Assembly (NCBI GenBank): GCA_905221605.1
Contig: CAJNDS010002220.1
Location: 527,871 to 572,683 of the forward strand
Direction: 5' to 3'
Source of the DNA: Symbiodinium natans
Lineage: Eukaryota; Sar; Dinophyceae; Suessiales; Symbiodiniaceae
DNA: 44,813 nucleotides
Shown one piece after another: positions 35,801-41,800 of this stretch. Each line of letters opens with the position of its first letter. Within the stretch, counting starts at the first letter, position 1. Under the pieces are notes generated by a model that saw nothing but the letters and a program-made list of their open reading frames with translations, did no database searches and was not told where the DNA came from. The position numbers and the translations under genes are program-made.

Positions 35801-38800
35801 GGGGGTTAAGGCTTAGGGCTGGGCTTAGGTTGAGGATTGAGGATTTAGTTCAGCATCATGTCATGAGATAGGGCTTAGGAAGGTGCGTGAGAAAACCCTG
35901 CGTCCCCGAAACCCTCACACCCCGAAGCCAAAAAGCCATGGACTTCTGTATTTCTCATGTACCTTTACCCCCCAAAACACCTAAAGGCAAGAAACCCCAC
36001 ATACGCTATTTCTCATATACCTTCACCCCCAAGCACCTAAACGCAAGAAAGCCCACATACGACATACGCCTCGGCCCCATCTGTATCAGGCTGCCTCCTG
36101 AGGGAGATTCGGCGTTTAGGCTTGCGGGCCACCGCCATTACCTACAACGCGGCAACCGGGCTGCGAAGACCTGAGACCAAGCAACCAACAAGGTTAAGCG
36201 GCTAGAGCCGGAGGCGGTTTCAGGGTTTTAGGGCAAGCCGTTGAAATTGAGAAAGATCTTGGGGACAGGAAGGGAACGTTCTAAACGCCTGAAGAAACCT
36301 TAGAAGTTGAGAACCCTAAACCCTAAACCCTAAACCGTACCTTGAACTCTCACTTAGCTCAAGCTGTGGTCCTCGGGCTTGGGGGGTGCTGGTCTGGGTG
36401 CTCAAATTAGGGTTACGGATGAAGGGTCTGGGGGGGCTTTAGGGTTTAGGGTTTAGGGCTAAGGGTTTAGGGCTTAGGGTTTAGGGTTTAGGGCTTCGGC
36501 GCAGGGTGTAGCATGGCAGCTCGAACAAGACTCGCTGCGAGGCCATGAGCGCATACGGGAACGGCAGCGAGTGGCTCGAAGCGTTGCAGGCCGCTTTGGG
36601 GGGGGGGGGGGGGTGGGGATGGAGAGTGCTGGGATTGGTGTGTCCTTAAACCCTAAACCCTAAACCCCTGACACTCTCTCCCCCAAGGCCGCCTCTAGAC
36701 TAACACTTCCAAAGCCACGTGTTTGGGGTCTAGGGCTTCCCAAGCTCAGATATTTTGGGGATTAAGACTCGCACAGCTAAGGTTGTAAGCCTAGAGGGGT
36801 TTCTAAAATGTGCTCCAAACATGGCCCCGCAACACACCTCAGGAAGCTTGAAAAAGGGTCCCCAAACCAAAGGGCAGGTAGAATCCCATGAGTAGAAGGC
36901 CTTGTACATTTGTAGACCAAGGGGGTGGGGTGTGGCCATGGCTGCTCATGAGTCTAAATCAAAGAGAACAAGGCAGCTCCCCCTCTACAACCTACAACCT
37001 AAACCCTCCAAAAGGTCTTCACCACCTCGCAGACCCATGGCATCTCTGCAGACGCTTGGGCCGACTTGGGCCATGGGCTCTCGAGGTTCATGGCGGCTCA
37101 GAGAGGGTTGCAGGGGTTTGGGGGCTTGTAGGGATTCTATAGAGTGTGTAGGGCTTTGGGGTTCCCAAAAAGTTCATCACAACGTTTTGACCGATGTTTT
37201 CTTCGTTTTACTTTTTTGTATTGGAACTTAGGTTGACATTTCATTTTTACGGCAGGGGTGTGGCAGCGTACCGATGACTTTGGTGTTTCCAACGCCATGC
37301 CTGCAACTTTTGTTTTGGTATCTAGGTTCATTCAGGCCTGCCAGGTCCCCTGACAACCTCTCGGGGGTTGGGGTGTGTATTCATTCTTGATGAGCTTCTT
37401 GTTTGGGGGCCCTTCAGTCTTTTGGGGGGCCTTTGGGGCTGTTTGGTTGCGCCTTTTCAGATCTGCCACAGCTCTGGGCTGCTTTTGGAACCTAGGTTCA
37501 GGTTTTTTGGGTGCCTCCAGGGCCATTCCGGGCGGGCTTTTCCGGGTAACGCTCTCCCTAATTGGGCTAGCTGCCTAGTGCTGAACCTTCAAGTAACACC
37601 CTAAGCCTTCGACCTTTGAGCTCTGCACCCTAGCGCAGTCTGAATCCAGACCCCTCGATACCTTCTAGGTATGGTTCCGTGCAGTGTTCCCCTGCTTCAG
37701 TCTTAAGGGCTAGGGTTCATGGCCTTTTTCACAAAGGGAGCCTAAAATATTCCTACAATAACTCCGCAGTTCCCTTGCTTTTTCTTTGTGCCCCCAACCT
37801 CCACTCCCCAAACCCGGAACCCCTAAACCCTTAAACCTTGAAACCCTTGAAACCCTTAAACCCTTAAACCTGGAAACCCCTAAACCCTTAAACCCTTAAA
37901 CCTTGAAACTCTTGCAACAAGGATCCTATTTCCGTGGGCGCCGGCATCAGCGCTGCGGAACGGGGAAGCGACTGGCGGCTGGCCCGGCTGTTCCTTGAGG
38001 AGTGCAAACGGCTTACCGGAGAGGGTGGGGGATGGGAATCGATCAACATCTGAAGAAGCCCTGGAGCCCGCCAAACCCACAACGCAAAGCCCAACCCTAG
38101 TAAGGCTACCGGGTTGACACTGGCATTCTTGGGCCTCAGAAGCCTAAAGCCCGAGCCTTATAAATCTCATTCCTCATTCATGGAACTGCTTCTTCCGTGA
38201 GTAGGGAAGCACTGAAACACAACCACAAACCTTGAAACTAAACCCGAAGCCCTAAGCCATAAGACTCCAAGAGACCCTAAACCCTAAACCCGAATCCCCA
38301 AACCCTAAACCCTAAACCCTAAACCCTAAACCCTAAACCCTAAACCCTAAACCCTAAACCCTAAACCCTAGACGGCGCCCCCAGGAGCTGCGGTCACTCC
38401 GCTACCAGGAGGATCCCATCGCTCGCGACACCGTCGTCAGTGCCTGCGAGAGGATGGCTTCGCCCGCCTCCCTGGACATCAGGGTTTTTTAGGGTTTAGG
38501 GTTTAGGGTTTAGGGTTTAGGGTTTAGGGTTCAGCATCTCAAGTCCAAGCATTCACTAGTCAACCAGCTTGTCAAGCGTTGGAAAAAAACCCACCCACCC
38601 AAGAAACCCATAACATTGAGAAAATACAAAGTTCACTCAATACATTCCCAGTAGTTAGTTTTTAACGGACCCAAAACCCGAAATCTAATTTAAGGCCCAC
38701 AATAGGCCCTTTATGCTCTTAGGGCCCTAAACCCTACGGTTTAGAAGCCCCTATCGGTGAAGGCTCGGTTTTGGTCAAAAATACAGAAAACGAGAGGCCA

Positions 38801-41800
38801 CCCAGAACCGTCGATTTCAGTACTAAAAATCGCATTGGTGGGGGGGGGGGGGGGGTGGGGGGGGGGGTGGGGGGGGTGGGGGGGGGGGGGGGGGGGTGGG
38901 GGGGGGGGGTGGTAGGTGGGGGGGGTGTGTGCGGGTGGGGGGGGGGGGGGGGGTGGGGGTGAGGCCACGAAATTCACCGTTGCCGACTTTTGAGGCCCCG
39001 AAATTCACCGTTGCTGACTTTTGGGGCCCCGAAATTCACCGTTGCCGACTTTTGAGGCCGAAAACTTCCCGTTGCCGACTTTTGAGGCCGAAAACTTCCC
39101 GTTGCCGGCTTTTGAGGCACGAAAACTTCCCGTTGCCGACTTTTGAGGCCGAAAACTTCCCGTTGCCGGCTTTTGGGGCCCCGAAATTCACCGTTGCCGA
39201 CTTTTGAGGCCGAAAACTTCCCGTTGCCGACTTTTGAGGCCCCGAAGACTTTGGGGGCCCCGAGATTCACCGTTGCCGACTTTTGAGGCCGAAAACTTCC
39301 CGTTGCCGACTTTTGGGGCCCCGAAAACTTCCCGTTGCCGACTTTTGGGGCCCCGAAATTCACCGTTGCCGACTTTTGAGGCCGAAAACTTCCCGTTGCC
39401 GACTTTTGAAGCCCCGAAAACTTCCCGTTGCCGACTTTTGAGGCCGAAAACTTCCCGTTGCCGACTTTTGAGGCCGAAAACTTCCCGTTGCCGACTTTTG
39501 AAGTAGGGTTTAAATACCCTAAGATAGAGAGGTTTAGGGTTTAGGGTTTAGGGTTTAGGGTTTAGGGTTTAGGGTTTAGCAAAAAAGGGTTTAGGGCCTG
39601 GGAAGCCCATGAATCCCTAAACCCCAAGCCAAACCTTCCCCCTCCTTTTCCAGGGCTTGTTGGGGCTAATTGGCTTCCACGGGTTCGGTTGAGGCTCCAG
39701 GAAAAACACCCTGCAACCCTGGACCTCCCGAAGCCCTTTTTAACTCCAGGAGCTGCGTGGGCCGCTCGCAGAACGCCTGGGCGCGCTTGAACAAAGGGGG
39801 GGGGGGGGGGCTTGGGGTTGGGTGCTTCGGGCTTACCCGAAACCTGACCCCCTAAACCCTACACCCTAAACCCTAAAACCCTAAACCCTAAACCCTCCCT
39901 ATGAAGGGATTGACCCAAGATACAATGGGCCCTTGCTCTAGGCGATAGTGGATGTCTGTTTGCCACAATTGTTTAAGGGCCCATCGTTTCGCTCTACCCC
40001 CCCCCAGGTAAGCGCCCCAAGCCTTCAGCCCGAGACGCCCTCCTTACTAAACCCTAAACGCTAAACCCTAAACCCTAAACCCTGAATCCTCTTCTGAAGG
40101 TGCTCGCACGTGGGCCACATCTGGCGCTCACATCGATACTGGCCTCACCAGGAGACCTGGGGGAGGGGTCTGGTGCCCTGAGCCCTGAGAATCTCAACTT
40201 AGCCAACCCCAAACACCCTCTCAGAGTTCAAGGTTTCGGGTTTAGGGTTTAGGGTTTTAGGGTTTTGGGTTTTGGGTTTTGGGTTTAGGGTTGAATCTAA
40301 GATGGACAAAGCACTGCAACCCCCTGACCCTAAACGCTGCAGACAGCCCTCCGTGCCAGGCCTATGAGATTGACACCAATCAAGTTGTCCGCAACAGGCG
40401 CCTTTAAAGGGTGAAGCCGTACAGCCCCGGCCTTTTCTGGGGATGCTCAGTGGTACCCTGTTTTGCTTTGTTGTTGGGATACGTGTGCGGTTTAGGGTCA
40501 CGAGGACGTCTGAGGATTTAGGGTTCGGTGGTCCCCAGACCTGAACGGAAACAGTTCCACCGAAACGTGTGACGCAGGCTTCGCGTCGCAGAGGTTTGGC
40601 TGGACGAGTACAAGACGTCGGCATGCCCAGTCTGGCGAGATTGGGGTGTAGGGTTTAGGGGTGTTTGGGGGCACCCTCAGCCTGAATGACTTAAGTCACG
40701 CAGTCGTAGTTTTGGGAGTCAAGGCTAAACTCAGGGCCCAGGGAGGACTGGCAAAGACGGTCGATGCCCGGTTTTGGAGTGCGGACCCACCTGATCGCCG
40801 CATGTCTGTGAAAGAGCATGATGCCTCGCGGAATCTCGCGGAGGCACGTCGAGCGCCACTTTTCAAGTCTGTACAACTTTGCGTCCTGGGATAAGGGGCT
40901 CTGTGCTAGAAAGGAACCCTACGAAAGCCTTGATTAAGAGCCACTCTCATATCATACCTGCAAGGTATGGACACTCCAGAAGCCCGAAGAGCAAATGCCT
41001 GCAACCCCAAAGCTCAATACCTGCGACTCCACCCAAGTGCGCGGACCCCTCTTTTTATAGTATCCTACAGGCAAAAGTGCTTTCAACCCTAAAGTGTCAA
41101 CCCTAGACCCGAAAAGTCCACGAAATCCCAAGGTTAGGGACTGAGCAACCTGAATTCTCAGGCTTTCACTGGGGCTTAATTGAGGCTTCAGGGGTTTGAT
41201 TTTGGGAGCCCTAAACCCGAAGCTCGGCGATTCTTACGGTTCAGGTTTAGGGTTTTTGGGTTTAGGGTTCAGAGTTTAGGGTTTAGGGTTTAGGGCTTGG
41301 GCATCCGAGCAAGAGCCCCCAGAAGCCTGGTGCTGCGGTTAGGGTCTTGGGTTTCAAGGGGGGCCTAGGCCAAGTACCAAACCCTCAGCCCTAAACCCCA
41401 CCCTCAACCCAACAAGCCCAACAAACCCTCAACCCAACAAACCCAGCAATCCCAACACATCCTGAACCCTTAACCCTAAGCCCAACAAATTTAACAAACC
41501 CTCAACCCTATACCCTAAACCAGAAAACCCAACAAACCCTGAGCCCTAGACCCTAAACCCTGAACCCTAAACCCTAAAACCTCAAACCCAGCAAACCCAA
41601 CAAACCCTGTCTGGCCCAGACTGGTCCACCTCGCCGGGCCGCCCCTCTTCAAGGAGTTGCATCTGGGCGAGGCCTAAGCTGATAGGAACCTTCGAGGGTT
41701 CGAGGGTTCGAGGGTTCAGGAGTTTAGGATTCGGGGTTTTGAGGGTGGGTTTAGCAGTCATGGTTTTGAAGTGAGTGGCATCCTGGGATCTTCAAAGTTC

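Larger units (their letters stand above)
25477..40099 (+). other. GALNT intron 15, 14.6 kb, containing the DHFR and PPR genes
   Basis: GALNT exons 15 and 16 join in phase as HEP-CSHVGH across this interval (GT donor gtgccg, acceptor CTGAAG). The whole DHFR-type gene and all recognised PPR exons lie inside it on the same strand. It begins with TTTAGGG/TTCTAGGG units within about 80 bases and ends with CCCTAAA units about 15 bases before the acceptor. Confidence 0.7.
38448..40099. other. Region 3' of the last PPR exon: arrays, poly-G and a 30-bp satellite
   Basis: TTTAGGG units at 38486-38530, poly-G block 38838-38959, the satellite 38961-39503, TTTAGGG units 39529-39580, and a palindromic element at 39920-39992. 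A possible further exon at 39750-39795 ([15 protein letters not shown] after TCCAG) is unproven. Confidence 0.55.

Noticed and set aside
28253-38447. PPR fragments as scattered pseudogene relics
   Set aside because: Adjacent fragments join in phase at AG acceptors and restore 35-residue units at nearly every junction, which random relics would not do.
38741-39506. Open frames of up to 129 codons, Gly- or Pro-rich or with a 10-residue repeat
   Set aside because: They come from the poly-G block and the 30-bp satellite; unit length changes (30 versus 31) break any single frame.
39750-39795. Possible PPR exon 16 ([15 protein letters not shown])
   Set aside because: AG acceptor and open frame are present, but the residues do not form a clear PPR unit and the donor falls in a poly-G run.
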